NCBI GenBank assembly: GCA_030549495.1 | Contig: JAUIRK010000969.1 | Location: 763,501 to 827,500, forward strand | Direction: 5' to 3' | From: Nectonema munidae | Lineage: Eukaryota > Nematomorpha > Nectonematoida > Nectonematidae | Length of the DNA: 64,000 nt | Part shown: positions 43,792 through 57,132 of the stretch, one piece after another | How the letters are laid out: each line of letters opens with the position of its first letter | Numbering within the stretch: position 1 is the stretch's first letter | The notes under the pieces: generated by a model | What the model saw: the letters and a program-made list of their open reading frames with translations, nothing else | Told to the model about the DNA's origin: nothing | The model's database searches: none | Position numbers and translations under genes: made by a program

Positions 43792-46700
43792 ATTTTCTCC
43801 ACATTAACCTCAACCACTCTAATGCCGCTTGGACAAACCTATATAACATTCTAATTTCAAACTTTTTTGATGTAATATCTATTAACGAACCATATCCAAA
43901 CCTCTCTTCTATTATACCATATTATTTACTATATCACACGTCACCTTTATCCTGTTATTCAGCATGCATCTACATAAAATCAACCGTTCACCACACACCA
44001 TTACCACGATTCTCTTCCAACAATTTTTACTTTGTTCTTGTTCACACCAAACCTCACCCTCTTCTTTTCGCAACTCTTTACTCTCCTCCCTCACACCCAA
44101 TAGCCATCCCCTCTGATTTCTCCCAATCACTAACACTTGCAACATCCACACTCCCGTCTACATATCATTTAATTATCTCAACTGATTGCAACGCTCGATC
44201 ACACATCTGGGACCACAAAGAAAACCCACGAGGACAACAAGTCATCAATTTCTTATGTTCGAACAACCTATATCTCGCTGACAAATCTAAAAACCCTACA
44301 TACCAACGCTCTTGTAACAACGAACAATACACCTCTCACATTGACCTCACAATAACCACTTCAAATACTCTCAATCTAATATCCAATTGGTCAATCTCAG
44401 ACATCCCATCAGCTTCAGATCACGCGTTCATAACATTTCAACTTCACATAAACACTACAACCATCAAAAACTATAACAACATTATAAAAAAGAACACCAC
44501 TCACTGGCTTACATATCTCAACATTCTCAACAACTCACTCCCTACATTAACATCCCTCTCCTCTCCCACTTACATCGATAAAGCAGCACTATCTCTCAAT
44601 GATCATGTCTCACATTCCATCTTATCCTCCACTCCTATCAACCCATTTCCTAAAAGAAAACATGCCTATTTCTGGACACCCGAGTTGAATGCAATAAAAA
44701 ACAATCTAAAACGAATTATCAAAACCCTACGAAAATCTCCTACTCCCTTAATCATCTCAATCCATTCTACTGTTAAAAAAAATACAAACAGGCAATACTT
44801 CAAGCTAAAAAGAACTCATGGGTAAAATTCACCAGCCAACACTCAAACAACCCATGGAACATCATCAATAGGCTAACTAAAAAGAAAAAACCTTCTATTC
44901 TCCCCGAAACAATACTTCCCTGCTCATCCGATCATACAACACACTACAACCCTCCATTTCTATCGACAATCTTTCCCCCCGACTCTCCCTCTTCTGATCT
45001 CCCCATTCACCACACAATTCGAGAACACTCTAAAAACATCATTCACTCCATCCAAAACCCTATTTTTCCTCCAATCACACTAAATGAATTAAACATAGCA
45101 GTAAACGCTCTTAAAACAAATGCCTCATCTAGCTACGACCATATCTCACCCAAACATATTAAAAAATCAATACACATTCTAAAAAAACATTTACTCCTTA
45201 TTTTCAATGCATGCCTTACTCATTCACATTTCCCCAACGTTTGGAAAATCGGCAAACTCATACTCATTCCTAAACCCAATAAAGATTCAAGCCTCATTCA
45301 AAATTGGCGACCAATCACTCTACTACCCATACTAGGCAAACTTTTCGAAAAAATCATTCGCAAACGTCTAGTCAACTACATCCTATCCCGTAACCTCATT
45401 CATCACACGCAATTTGCATACCTTCCCAACAAAAATAGGGAAACAACACTATCGCGTCTAACCACCTACCTTGACTCTTCTCTTTCTACTCAGAAAATTT
45501 CTTCTACAATCTTCTTAGACATAAACAACGCTTTCAACTCAGCCTGGCATCCTGCCATCATCACTAACCTTGCACACAAATCATTTCCTCCTTACATCAT
45601 CAAATTTATAAGCTCATACCTTTCAAACCGCTGTCTCATTTTCCGACATCGCGCTTCCCTTTGCATCCATAAGCTAACCCTCTCGACTCCCCAAGGAGGA
45701 TGTCTTTCTGATATCCTCTGGCTAGTTCTCATAGACCCGCTTCTCGATCTAATCCACACCAACACTGATTTCTCCCAATGTTTTTCAGACGACATATTAT
45801 TCACCTTCACCGTAACTCTCAACAAGAAAACCTCACCAAATCCTCTTCATTTCTACTAAGGCTACAAGAAAGAGCAAACACACATAAGATATTCTTTAAC
45901 TCCAGCAAAACAAACCTCATTCACTTTACACGCAGACGCATAGAACATTTACCCCTTCATTTAAATACCTCTACTTCTATAACCGCATCAAAGACTATCA
46001 AATATCTAGGACTAAACCTCCAGTCCAACCTAAAATTTTCAATACACTTTAAAAAAATATACCAAAAACTCTCAGTCACCCTTTTTTCACTTAAAAGCGC
46101 TATCTCTTATAAATGGGGCCTCCGTCCCAAACACACCAAATACATATACTTATCCTTAATCCTACCAGTAATTCAATACGGAATTCTTTCCTGGGGCATC
46201 TCCTTAAAACACCCCACAACCATACATTTTCTTAACAAGATACACCGTCTCTGTTTACTATTGCATCACCAACGCATATCGTACTACTTCCACACAATGC
46301 CTAGAAATTCTAACTAACACCCTACCATTACAACTTCAACTTAAAAAAACTATTATTAAGCGCTTTATCTTGACATACAACAACTTAATTCCCCCATTTC
46401 ATCCGATCACACCCCACCACAATACTCCATCCTATTCTTTCTACTCACATCTATTAGCAAAATACGCTCCAAATATTGCTAACTACCTAGTTCATCTTTC
46501 GATACACCCATCTCTTTTAACTCACCCATCTGCACAAAACCCTCTCAAAACATCGATATGCAAAAACAAATTTTTTGCAAAACAATCAATTTCATACCTT
46601 CGCTCTACTTCTTCACCAACCTCCCTACGCATCTTCACAGGCGCCTCAAAGAAGTCCCTAAGTACCTCCTTTGCTTACGCCTTCTTCAAAGGCTCTTCCA

Positions 46701-47518
46701 CTAGCCCCTTTTACACCCATCGATCCCAATTAAATCCTCTACTCTCAATCCTCGAATGAGAAATCTTTAGCCTTTTACACGCCTGCACTACGATCACTAA
46801 CAACATTAACCACTTCCTTCCCCACTTTACTACCATCCATTTCTATACCGATGCACAAAACATAATCCACGATCTCTCTCTATCACACAACATCCCATTT
46901 CCCTCCTTTCAACTCGCCTCCTCCCTAATCAATCTTACAAAACATTTCCACATACACCTATGTTGGTGCCCTGCTCATCGAAACATACCAGAAAACTCCC
47001 TCGTAGACTACTTAGCCTCAAACTTACACCTGACCTCCCACATTCCTCTCAACTCCCTACCGCTCAAAACCTTTCTAACACACATTCACTTATCCACTCT
47101 AGAATGGCAGATTTCCATATCTTCATCTCAAAATGCACTAATCTCCTCTTTACCACACATCAGCACAATTCACACAACTTTCAAAAACAAAAAATTTACA
47201 CCACCTCGTTCAACCATTCGTTGGCTATCAGGCCATTGCCCATGCAAAGCATATCTTTTCCGAATTAAAGTAAGCGAAAATCCATACTGTCGTTTCGGAT
47301 GCGACACAATAGAAACGCCATACCACCTCATATTCACATGTCATATCTTCTCTTATCATCGCCAAGATCTTCTATTTCGCTGCCTTTCTTTACTTAACAG
47401 ATCTCCAACAACACTCTCAGATCTTCTGTTACACCCAACACTACTAAAATCCCTAGCAACCTTCATTGACACCATTGAAACAACTCTCATCACCGTCGAT
47501 AACCCTATAACAAACTAA
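43785..47518 (+). pseudogene. LINE B ORF2, broken, start codon lost
   Basis: Endonuclease (QVINFLCSNN, SDHAFITF), RT (FLDINNAFNSAWH, STPQGGCLSDIL, CFSDDILF) and RNase H (FTGASKKS, with the first Asp replaced by Gly; FYTDAQN; WCPAHRN) are all recognisable. The start ATG of copy A is TTG here (43785-43787). The intact 346-codon N-terminal frame supplies the endonuclease sequence that copy A has frameshifted. Confidence 0.88.
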
Positions 47519-47666
47519 TCTGCTTTTCTCTTCTACTTTTAGGACAACCTATCTCTACCAACATCTGCATCTTCCTTAACCAACTCTCAAGCTTACGCGA
47601 GCATATCAGCTCACGCTGGAAAGTGCTTTGAAATCCACCTACCTACCTACCTACCTACTTTTCTTT

Positions 47667-48593
47667 GAAACTATTTTCTAAAATGGCGCTTTCAGTAAAC
47701 CGTGAACCCAATTTTGAAAAAATGGCTAATAAAATGGCTAAAAATGTAAGTTTCTTACAAACAAACTTTTGAATATCTCAATCATTTATATGCTTAATAT
47801 AGTTTTAATTATAGAATAGGTAAATAGTATCCTGAATATGTTCTGTTTTTTTATTTGAAATTTCAATAACTTTTTTTGGGTTTGCTAGATTTTATAAAAT
47901 GTATAAATGTTTAATACTTATTTTTTGACTTTTTACTGAAACTTTATTCTAGTATACCTACACTATATATCATTTATTTATAAATTTTGATATCATACAT
48001 CAGGGCTTTTTCTTATTTAAGGATATTGTAAAAGTTATCTGCTCTAAGAGTTTAGAAGCATCATTAGCGTATAACTCAGGAAATTTGTCAGGTATATTTT
48101 TATACGATTTTGCTAGAAGGCTACTTATAATCAGGGTACGATGTTAGAAGGATCTTTTTCAATTACAGAATATTTTCGTCCCCTCTTAATTAATCCCTCT
48201 CTTCCTCCTATCTAGGGTTGTCATATTTCAAAAATAAAAAAATCGGGACACTTTTGTATGATAGAATAACATTACATTCATTAACATTTATAACTGTTGT
48301 ATATTTACTTATAAAAATGATTTTTTAACTAGTGGATCTTTTAATGACATACATATTCATAATAATATTCACCACTATAATACTAGATCTGATCTACATG
48401 TACCATATATTAACTCTAATAAATGTTTTAAATTTTTAATTTCTGATTGCATAAAGTTTTTCAATTTTTATTCCAACCACTTGAACAATGATTCATTTGT
48501 TCTTTTTAAAATATGTTTGAGAAACTGTAAATTAGGAAACAATACTTCAAAATCATTGTTTGTATATATAAAATCATTGTCTTGACTTCGGAC
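47667..48593. other. AT-rich spacer with short ATGGC-rich repeats
   Basis: TTTCAGTAAACCGTGAACCC (47690-47709) echoes GTCTCAGTAATCCGTGAACC at 42501-42520; before LINE B inserted they were about 65 bp apart. AAAATGGCTAATAAAATGGC follows. No coding content. Confidence 0.4.
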
Positions 48594-48720
48594 CAGAGGC
48601 GCAGCTAGCGAGTGGTCAGAGTCTCCTAAATATCTTTTCTACCACTACCCGCACTTAAATTCCTTTTAAATTTATGGAACAGAAAATCCCCCTTCCCCCT
48701 CCAAATCTTGCTATGCCCCT
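48594..48720. mobile_element. possible hAT MITE, CAGTGGCGTAGC-like ends
   Basis: Left CAGAGGCGCAGCTAGCG and right, reverse-complemented, AGGGGCATAGCAAG resemble the family at 18381 and 20010. No matching 8-bp flanks, so the ends are uncertain. Confidence 0.35.
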
Positions 48721-48839
48721 CACTTCTATTTTATTGCAACGTGGGACGTTATGGCTTTATTATATTTTGGTTTTCGGATATTTTGATTTCGTAGATTTTG
48801 ATTTTCGCACCTTGTGTCTAGGATTCCTCTATATATCTG

Positions 48840-50700
48840 AACTCAAAGCCTGGGGGTGTAAATCATCGCGCTCTCTCACTCACGCTACTCGTTACAACCC
48901 CCGCATACTCTCTACGATGACAGACAAAAATCCCTCTGCGGAATCCTCTTCACGTACTGATGGTTCCTTCGCCTTACTTGCACAAATAGTCGAAGAAATC
49001 CGAGATAATATGCAAAAACAACAGTAGGAGATTAAAAGTATCTCCAAGAAGATTTCCCCTTTTGCTATGCACATCAATATCCCCAGTGGTAGGACTCAAC
49101 CTCCTGGCGACATCTCGATTGGGGAAATAAAGTCTCCCGCCCTAGAATTCAAGCAGTCAGTGCTTGGATACGCACGTACTGACTTATCCCACCCCGAATT
49201 GTTGTCGGCAACTACTGCTGCCTCGCTAACAGACAGACGCATCGCAGCATTCTGCGACGCCATCCTACTCACTTACGTAACTGCAAAGACAATATGATAG
49301 TAAGTCTCTTCAACGTGATAAAGAGAAACTTACGCCTCATATCCTTAGAAGATCTCACGGAAGTAAACATACTTGCCACAACGGCATGCCTTGCCACCCA
49401 AAGTAGTTGGGAGGCAGCTTCAAGACAAATGGGAAGAACTGAGATGCAGAACTTATACATCCCAGTACCCGAAAGACCTCCTCCCACTAATTTTCACTAC
49501 TCCTCGTTCCAAAAGAGCGATGCGGCGAAACAGAAGAAGATAGGAAGAAAGTGATAGAGTTAACAAAGTGCTGGAAAATAAAGGGGCGCCAGCACTCGAA
49601 AAAGCGAAATCCTTTTGGCTGACATAACTAACATCCTACCGCCGCAGGAAAAGACGCCTGTTCAGGACGACAGTTATCCGTTCTCTCTACCCGAGGATGA
49701 TGACATCAACATCGACATCATTGAGAGACTACTCTTTTCTAAAAATCTTGAAAACGAAACGGGGAAAAAAGCCAGCAAAGCCGAAGATATGGAAACAACA
49801 GTATGCCAGCCACTCGAAGCCGAAAACTTGGAAGGTTTCACATGGCCAACCATGGAACAAGTAAACGAGTGGCTGGGCACAGAGTCGGAGATATCCATCC
49901 GAAACTCACAAATCAAGACTGATCTACTAGAAGATGTACTCAAGGACGTGTTTGGCTCTGACTTCTCTAGCGCCCTAGAGAATATAGAAAATGAAAGTAT
50001 AAAAGCGTTATCCCCAGAAGACATCATGAAGATTATAAGGAAGAGTAGTCTCAAAAGTGACATTGGTGTTAAGATGGTAACCACCTTGGAATACTGGAAA
50101 GATAGAAAACTGTTCAATCCTGAAACGTGGCGTAGCATTTTCACTGAAGTGCTTAGTTATGATTCCCCCACCGAATCTCCTACGGAGGAAAGCGGGGAGG
50201 TCAAAAGCAAAGAAAAAGGTAACAGCCTCCACTCAAATGATGAGTCTCCGGAGCATGACTCCGATGACGATACCCAGGAGGTGTTGGACTGGGTATCGCT
50301 CATAAGTTTCACAGAAAGAAACGCCTTATGGAGAAAGAAAGAGTATCCTATCCTATTCCTAGCCCAAAAGTCACATTTGACTCATCTAATTCGCTATGGA
50401 AAGCTCCTTGGGATCTAGCTAACACTAAAGCCTCCAAAATATTAAATAATCGCCGAACGCAAGGAAGATGTAGCCATCGTCTCAGACTCCACAACCGCCA
50501 TATGGGCGATGAGGAATATGGGATCAAAGGAGCGCACCATTCAGAAAATTCTCTTGATGACCAAGGATGCCTTAAAAAGGAAAATCAAAGAAACGGACAT
50601 TGTGTATATTCCGTCTCTCCTCAACCCAGCTGATAGACCGTCAAGGGTTCAATTACCCCCCGGTTCCCACCCAACCCTTCCGAGAAGACGGACGACAGAA
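48840..50700 (+). mobile_element. retroelement fossil, LTR/DIRS-type
   Basis: A hydrophilic gag-like region (about 48900-49550) and an acidic segment (49615-50418) precede a short RNase H-like part ending in NPADRPSR (about 50460-50645), which is seen in DIRS-type and other LTR-related RNase H regions. RT, terminal repeats and integrase or recombinase were not recognised. It is broken, with several breaks, and looks old. Family assignment between DIRS and LTR types is unsure. Confidence 0.45.
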
Positions 50701-51009
50701 GAAAGAAAACAAATCTCAATGATGGAACTAAGCAATTTCCATGAAAACTATATTTTTGTGCTATATGCCTCCTTTAGGAAAATTATTTTATTATTTATTG
50801 GAAAATTCACCTGTAGCTTAAATTTGCTGCGTTATTTTCAAATTCGTCGTTTTGCTAAAATTGTTTTCTAATTAAAAATTTTTCAGACATTTTATTTGTC
50901 CGCTATGTGTGGATTGGTTGTTGAGAAGGGCCTCCATTGTGGATCGTGTGAGAGCCTATCATTAAGAATGTATCGATTTAACTGAAGATGACAGGGCCTT
51001 TTTTTTGTT

Positions 51010-51990
51010 TAAAAAGCTTAACTTTTTATGCTTTGCATGCTGTTTTAGCGATAAAGAATATGATTTTCATGGCGCTATTGAACGTATTGAAAACTATTAT
51101 ATATGTCTAGAAAAGTGTAATGACACCTTTCATAATATTTTAAATAATATGAAAGATTTCATGAGAGGCGAAAATTTTTTTTTAAAAATGAAAATTTCAT
51201 GTTTTCCAAATTTAGTCCCTCGTACAAAACTAGCATCGCTCCAATAGCTCAATCTATATTAACACATTTTAACCTTAATGAAAATCTTATTCCCTTAATG
51301 TCTACTCCTAATGGTAGTGGTCTCTTCAATTCTATTTCAACTTTTTTTATGATAATGAAAGTAGAAGTGATGTATTTCGTCTCCTTACCGCTATAGAACT
51401 AGTTTTAATTTCAAATTTATATATCGATAAAAGTTTCATTAAAGTTTGTGATTTTCAAGATTCAATAAAATCAGTTTGCTCTCAATTCGGATGGCCAACA
51501 TTTATACAATTTGGGCTATATCAAATGTTTTAAATATGAAAATTAAACTTTGTTATCCGCCATACAATTCAAAAAAAAAATAAGATCGTAGATATTTTGA
51601 ATACTTCTCTTATTCCGTTCAAAGATTTCAAATCTGGCGAAATTAATATACTTTTTTCTTGTTCTCAATTTTCTCCTTTCACCCATAATAATCCTAACAA
51701 TTTTGTTCTTTTGATCAATCGGGATATAAATAGTTTTTCTTTAGAAAAAAAGTATGATTTGTCTAAAAGTCATATTACGATAGATAAAATTTCATCAAAT
51801 GTTTCACAAAAAACTGCCTCTATTCTTTCTGAACATAATTATTTTGCTGTTGAATCATCAAAACCCGATAATTTGTGCCTGAAAGTAAGTGATTTTATTT
51901 CGAAGAATGAATGGTTTACCTTCATATTAAATCGTGATACATTGGTTCATGAACAGATACCTAAAGGACTTAAAGAAAATGTTTGATAAT
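51010..51990 (+). pseudogene. OTU (vertnin-like) domain fragment of the MULE-like family
   Basis: Blocks in order: LIPLMSTPNGSGLFNSIS (51289-51345; OTU start where the usual DGNCLF is NGSGLF, so the catalytic Cys is Gly), DNESRSDVFRLLTAIELVL, VCSQFGWPTFIQF, KIKLCYPPYNSKK, ILNTSLIPF, NNFVLLINRDIN, and later VHEQIPKGLKENV (to 51985). The W-region and YPP motif fit the vertnin-type OTU domain, and IPKGLKEN is, as I recall, the linker leading to a MULE transposase in related proteins. Frameshifts lie near 51345, 51510 and 51565. No DDE part follows. Confidence 0.5.
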
Positions 51991-52066
51991 GAAATTTATC
52001 TTAATTTTTATTTTAATTTTTTTATTCACAAATGCTCCATCATGGGTTCACGAATTCTTTTAGGCC

Positions 52067-54356
52067 GGTCCTGGCAAAATGAGCTGACAGAAAAGCTTAC
52101 AAGAAAAACTTTAATAACTTTTAAAATAATCAATGAATTGACTTGAAATTTTAAATACTAATAAAACATGATAAAATATATAATTTTGTAAAGTTACATA
52201 AGAATCTAACCGATAGATTTGATATTATGATCACTCAAAATTCGGAAATTTTTTCGGTAGCCATTTTTATGGTAAAATAAGCTGACAGAATCTACAGCCA
52301 TTTTATCGGTTTTTTAAAAATGGAGATTTTTGTAATTATCTTATTCCTTTGATTTTCAAATTTCATTTCATTTTTACTACTCGTAAGTTAAATCTTTACA
52401 AGTTTTTTACTTTCGTAAATGTAATTAAGAATTTTAAAGCCTATTTAACATTTTAAATAAATTTAAACCAGAAATAAATGCTAGAAAAAGGATTCCATCG
52501 GTAAATAGTACCATCTGGAACAGAAAGACTATCATAAGACGAAAGATTCGAAAGAACTTGAACTGCTATTTGAGTAGTCTTCCGTGTTACAGTAATCAGA
52601 AAAATCACTACTGGATACCGTGTTCGAAGAGGAGCTATTTGAAGACATATGAGTGGAAAATACGTCGCGAGATTAGCAAAAACGCAATGAAATTTATTCA
52701 ATAGCAAAATAACGTATTAGAAACCAATTTTCAATCAAGGATTTTCAAGATTATACAGATAACAATTTCACTCACTTCAACGCAACGATGATATTCTGCT
52801 ATCATCAATACAAATTCTTTAGTTAGCACATGTGCCATCACATACATAGATAAAACAGTCAGCATGAAACTGCGGCGCATATATAAACATGTGGCTTTAT
52901 TGATAAAATGTTTACATTTCAACATATTCGATATGGTAAAGTATCGATATAAATATTGCATATACATAAACAAACTTCAATTTTATATGATTCCTAATGT
53001 ATGCAAGTTATATATGTAATGTTGTTATATAAATCAACAGCTTGTATGTTTTATTACGAATCTTTTCTCTGCTAGTTTATCTTCATGCGTTTTCTCATCA
53101 ACAAAAAATGTGTTTACAAATAGATTTCACTAAAAGATTTATGTGAATTATTGGATTTTACTTATGAAAAGTGTTAAACTTCCAGTAAATTCCAGACGTT
53201 CAAATGATACTTCTTCTTTTTGAATAGATAGCGATAAATTTTTTTACAAAAAATACATGAACTAAGTGTAATGAGAAAAATATGCACAAAAAATTAATTT
53301 TTTGCTAATAATTAATTGAACATAATGAAAAACAGATTAAAAAAGTCTAGTGGCATTTTTCAGAAAAAAAATATAGATGGCGTTAACTATTTTGGTGAAA
53401 ATTTCTATAACAAACATAATAAAAGAAATAAGACGGTAAAAATTATATCTTTGAAAATAAAAAAAAAGTTATTGACAATAAAGTCAAAATTTGAAGCTTT
53501 TACTTAAAATTTTTTTTGGGAGTTTTACGGCATAGATCCGTCTTCCGAGGTGGTCTAAAATGATCCGTCTTGCGAGGGTTAAAAAGTATATATACGGGTT
53601 TTAGAGTCATTTTTAGCCCCATTGAAATTTGAAACTCAAAATAATAGTGTTTATATAATTTCTTTTATTCAGTAAATCTAGACAAATACACAAGACTTTT
53701 AGTTTTACATATAAAAAATAATCAGTAAAAGTCTGCGGATATTCAATAGTGGTGAGTCGTTTTAATTTATTTTCTGGAAAATATTATACATGAAAACAGA
53801 ATAATACATTAAAATTAAAGTTATCTCTACTTGTCTTTAATCTTCAGGTTTTAGTGTACTTATTATATAAAACAAAGATGCACAATTAAATAAAATAGTT
53901 TTCAAAAAAAATGGAGAAATATGTCAAAAAATATTGTAAAATCATTTTAGCATAAACACGATTTTTTTATTTGGGAATAATCTAACATTTTCTAGATTTG
54001 TTAATTTAAGTTATTTTATAATAAAATTTAAATATATTTACTTGTTAAGAAATTTTAAAGTTTTTATTTATATTTTGTTTAATTTTATTTTTTTTTCTTT
54101 AAAAATAAAAAATTTTGCTTTAATTTTTTCGCATAGACATTTCAATCCTTATCGAGGTAACAAAAATGGTTCACAATTATAAAATTTTTGCATTCTTATC
54201 ATCAGAATGAGGTCTTTGAGATAACTTTATAGATTAAGATGATATTTTTCTGAATAAGAAACTCGAGATTTATATGTATGTCAAGTTTCATGTTCATATC
54301 TTTTTTTATTAGGTGGCAATTTAACTTTGTTTCTGTCAGCTCATTTTGCCACGACC
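52067..54356. repeat. 27-bp inverted repeat pair, 2.29 kb apart
   Basis: Left GGTCCTGGCAAAATGAGCTG (52067-52086) continuing ACAGAAA matches the reverse complement of 54330-54356 with one mismatch. A third, direct copy TGGTAAAATAAGCTGACAG lies at 52270-52288. This could be a decayed DNA transposon with terminal inverted repeats; no transposase or clear target duplication is seen. The interior includes AT-rich spacers and the piggyBac-type end at 53578. Confidence 0.5.
53510..53582. mobile_element. piggyBac-type MITE terminus at TTAA
   Basis: GATCCGTCTTGCGAGGG followed by TTAA (53579-53582) gives, reverse-complemented, TTAA then CCCTCGCAAGACGG: a piggyBac-like end. The repeated GATCCGTCTT just inside is a subterminal repeat. 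Left terminus not found. Confidence 0.5.
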
Positions 54357-54495
54357 CATATTTGATGCCTCATAACTAATAAAATATATAAAGAAAATAT
54401 CTCAAAATTAAAACAATAAGAGAATATACCTTAAAAAATATATAAATAAAATTTCATTTTATTTTAAAGCATATTAACGAAGTTATGAAGGTTTC

Positions 54496-54588
54496 TTTTT
54501 GCAGCTTACTTTTGCAGGTTATTTTAGACTAACCGCCTAAAAGGTCGGCCATTTTATTCTCTAAAAGGTCTAAAGTAAGCTGCAAAAA
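54496..54588. repeat. short foldback, 17-bp perfect arms
   Basis: TTTTTGCAGCTTACTTT (54496-54512) and its exact complement (54572-54588) enclose about 59 bases. It would form a stem-loop in either strand; it is probably a MITE remnant. Confidence 0.6.
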
Positions 54589-54599
54589 TAAAATTTTCT

Positions 54600-56399
54600 G
54601 GAGGCCATTTTTTAGCCATTTTATGGGAACTTTAAAAATTGAATCTTTTTAAATTATCTTTCGAATTAATAAGTTAGTTCATTTTTATATATTTCTTTAT
54701 TATATCGCCTTCCATATATCAACATTTGTCATTATCACTTATATAATATATCTTCTCTTCTTTAAGAGTGTTTTCATTTATTTTTATTTTTAAGAATTTC
54801 TACCTTGTTATATTTATTTAGATATTTTGACTCCTACCTTTCTATTTTTAGTAAGTTTTTTTTATTATTATTTACCTTACTGTAACTATGATATAGATTT
54901 CCTTTTTTAAGACAAGTTACTACATTTCCTTTTTGGTACTGTAACTATTTTATCCATTTGATTTCTGACACGCTGACTTCCTTTACTTTTTAGTAAGAGT
55001 GTTTTTCTTTTTATCTACTGTAACTCTTATTCATTTTAAATATTTCATTAAATTTTGTGGTACTAACTTAGTTTGATAATTGTTTTCATAAGAAAAAATT
55101 TCTTTTGATTTACTTTCCAACATATTTTTCTCAATATCAATTACATGCTATCTGTTCATATAATAATTAAAATTAATATCAAAAACTAATGATCCATTTA
55201 ATTATACTCAAAAATTATATTTAGGATCAAATCTTCAAAAGAAAAGTTAAGGAAAGAAGCTTGACACTCTTCTACTTTACACGCTTTCGAAATTTAATAT
55301 AATATTTAATTAATGCTAATAAATTTATTTGCTATTTTAAAATTTATAGGGAACAATAGCATTATTCTTAAAAAATATTCTCATTTTTTCGTATTTAAAA
55401 ATTCTCCCAATTATCATCAGTCATCATACATTATCCTATTAATCATCAAACGTGTTAATTTTTTAATCATCATTGCCAACATGATTCCGCATGCGTCATT
55501 TCGATAATTTATAACATATATCAAATAAACTCACCATATCTAACGCATATATCTTCAATCATTATACAATTCACCTGATAAATATTTTCATCATACACTT
55601 TGAAACCGTATTGCAACTCATTAAACGTGTTTAATTTGTTTATTCATCATTGCCAACATGATTTTTCTATATTATATACATTTCAATAAATTTTTCTCTA
55701 TATTTCCTATGTACATTGTACATCCATGTTAAATAAATTTTCTATACATTTTAATAGATTTTTCTCTATACTTGCTATATACATCCATATTAACTAAATT
55801 TCTATACCTTACAATGAAAGTTTTCCTATATACATAATACACATTAACAATAAGATAACCACATATATAAATCAGGGATGGTATGCAAATGCCATACATG
55901 CCATTATAAATGTGAAAAATAAGAAAAGCATTCTCCTTTTCACATAGGCAATTATGAAAATGAGAAAAAGGCACGAGGCGTAGTGATAAACAACTACATA
56001 TTGTTTATAAACAATAAAAATGTACAATGCACACACTGTCATACCCAATATAATTGATCATTACGCGTTTTTACAGACACATGTGATAACGAAAAAATTA
56101 CATACACTTTCTTTAATTATAGTTACATATTAGAAAAATATAAAGGTGTGTAAATATATTGAAGCTTCATAACAAACGAAATCACAAATTTTGCTTTCAA
56201 ATATGAGACTTAACGCCATTGACAAAAAATTTGAAAATTTTTACTCTTAAAATTTTTGTCTTTATTGAAAAAAAGCTACTTTTTTCCATAAAATAAATTG
56301 AGAATACAACAAATAAAAGATTACATATATGAAAATTCAAACTTTTATTAAAAATAAAGTTTCTTTTTTGCTTGTTTCGTTTGATAAAAATTTTCAATA
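54600..56399. other. AT-rich spacer with minor direct repeats
   Basis: A 40-bp motif around AACGTGTTAATTTTTTAATC and CATTGCCAACATGATT occurs near 55450-55485 and again near 55625-55665. A TTTCTCTATA..CTATGTACAT-like unit repeats loosely at 55680-55800. No gene seen. Confidence 0.45.
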
Positions 56400-56471
56400 A
56401 TACATGTGGAGTTTTTTGCCATTAGTTCGTCTTTAGTGCTATACCGATAAGTCTCGTCTTGCGAGGGTTAT
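56400..56471. mobile_element. second piggyBac-type MITE terminus
   Basis: GGAGTTTTTTGCCATTAGTT then TCTCGTCTTGCGAGGGTTA matches the 53510-53582 terminus in order, with TTAT where TTAA would be. Same orientation as that copy. Confidence 0.45.
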
Positions 56472-57132
56472 AACACATGTTGCATTACGCGTTTGTGAAT
56501 GCAGTGATTTCTTATCTCGTATACGTTTCACCGCATCTTTGAGCACGCGTGTGTGGTTTATTTTATCGGGTTAGTGTACGGTTAGTTTATTTGTAGTGTT
56601 CCTAGCTTAAATTTTAGTCAAATATTAAAACGCTTATAACTTTTGCATTTCTCAACTTAATGTATCATGCGATATAACAAATTAAAGCATTTTTATGGCC
56701 TTTCAGAATATATTGCTCATATTATAAGTAGTGGAGAAATAGTATTTTACTGTTTTTTAACGAAGAGTATTTGTTGTATTTATACCGACAATGTGTGATA
56801 AAGAAATCGCTCACAATGCTATCTATCTCACATCATAATTAATATTTAGAAGTTGCACCACGGGCCATTTTCAAATAACATATAATAGTCCATATAAAGC
56901 AGCCTATTTATTGATTTTTTTGAAAGGCAGAGGAGTGTTTTATGTTAACGCAAGTAGATATCGCAATTCAGTGAGTTTTTATATTGCTTATAACTTTTAA
57001 ATTATTCGACCATGCATCTTATCAAATTGATAAGATGATTGATTTTTTTTATAATTTTGTATTTTTCAGTTTTCTTCGTAATTAACAGTTTAGAGGTGCA
57101 TATTTTTTATATTTGTTAATTTTAAACTTTAA

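Larger units (their letters stand above)
42546..47655 (+). mobile_element. full-length LINE copy B, inverted sister of copy A
   Basis: Same family as copy A, opposite orientation, about 16 kb away. Flanked by an 11-bp target duplication TACTTTTCTTT (42535-42545 and 47656-47666). Homology with copy A starts at ACACCCTCAATC (42573) and runs to the CTAC tail at 47634-47655. The first 27 bases (42546-42572) are not shared with A, and A has 16 unshared bases at its own 5' end. Copy B is more decayed than A: ORF2 has several frameshifts and stops (for example near 44780, 45810 and 46265, and a TGA at 46757-46759). Confidence 0.93.

Noticed and set aside
48840-50700. host gene with acidic domain (49615-50418)
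   Set aside because: The long acidic frame sits between gag-like and RNase H-like remnants in one orientation, so a retroelement fossil is the simpler reading.
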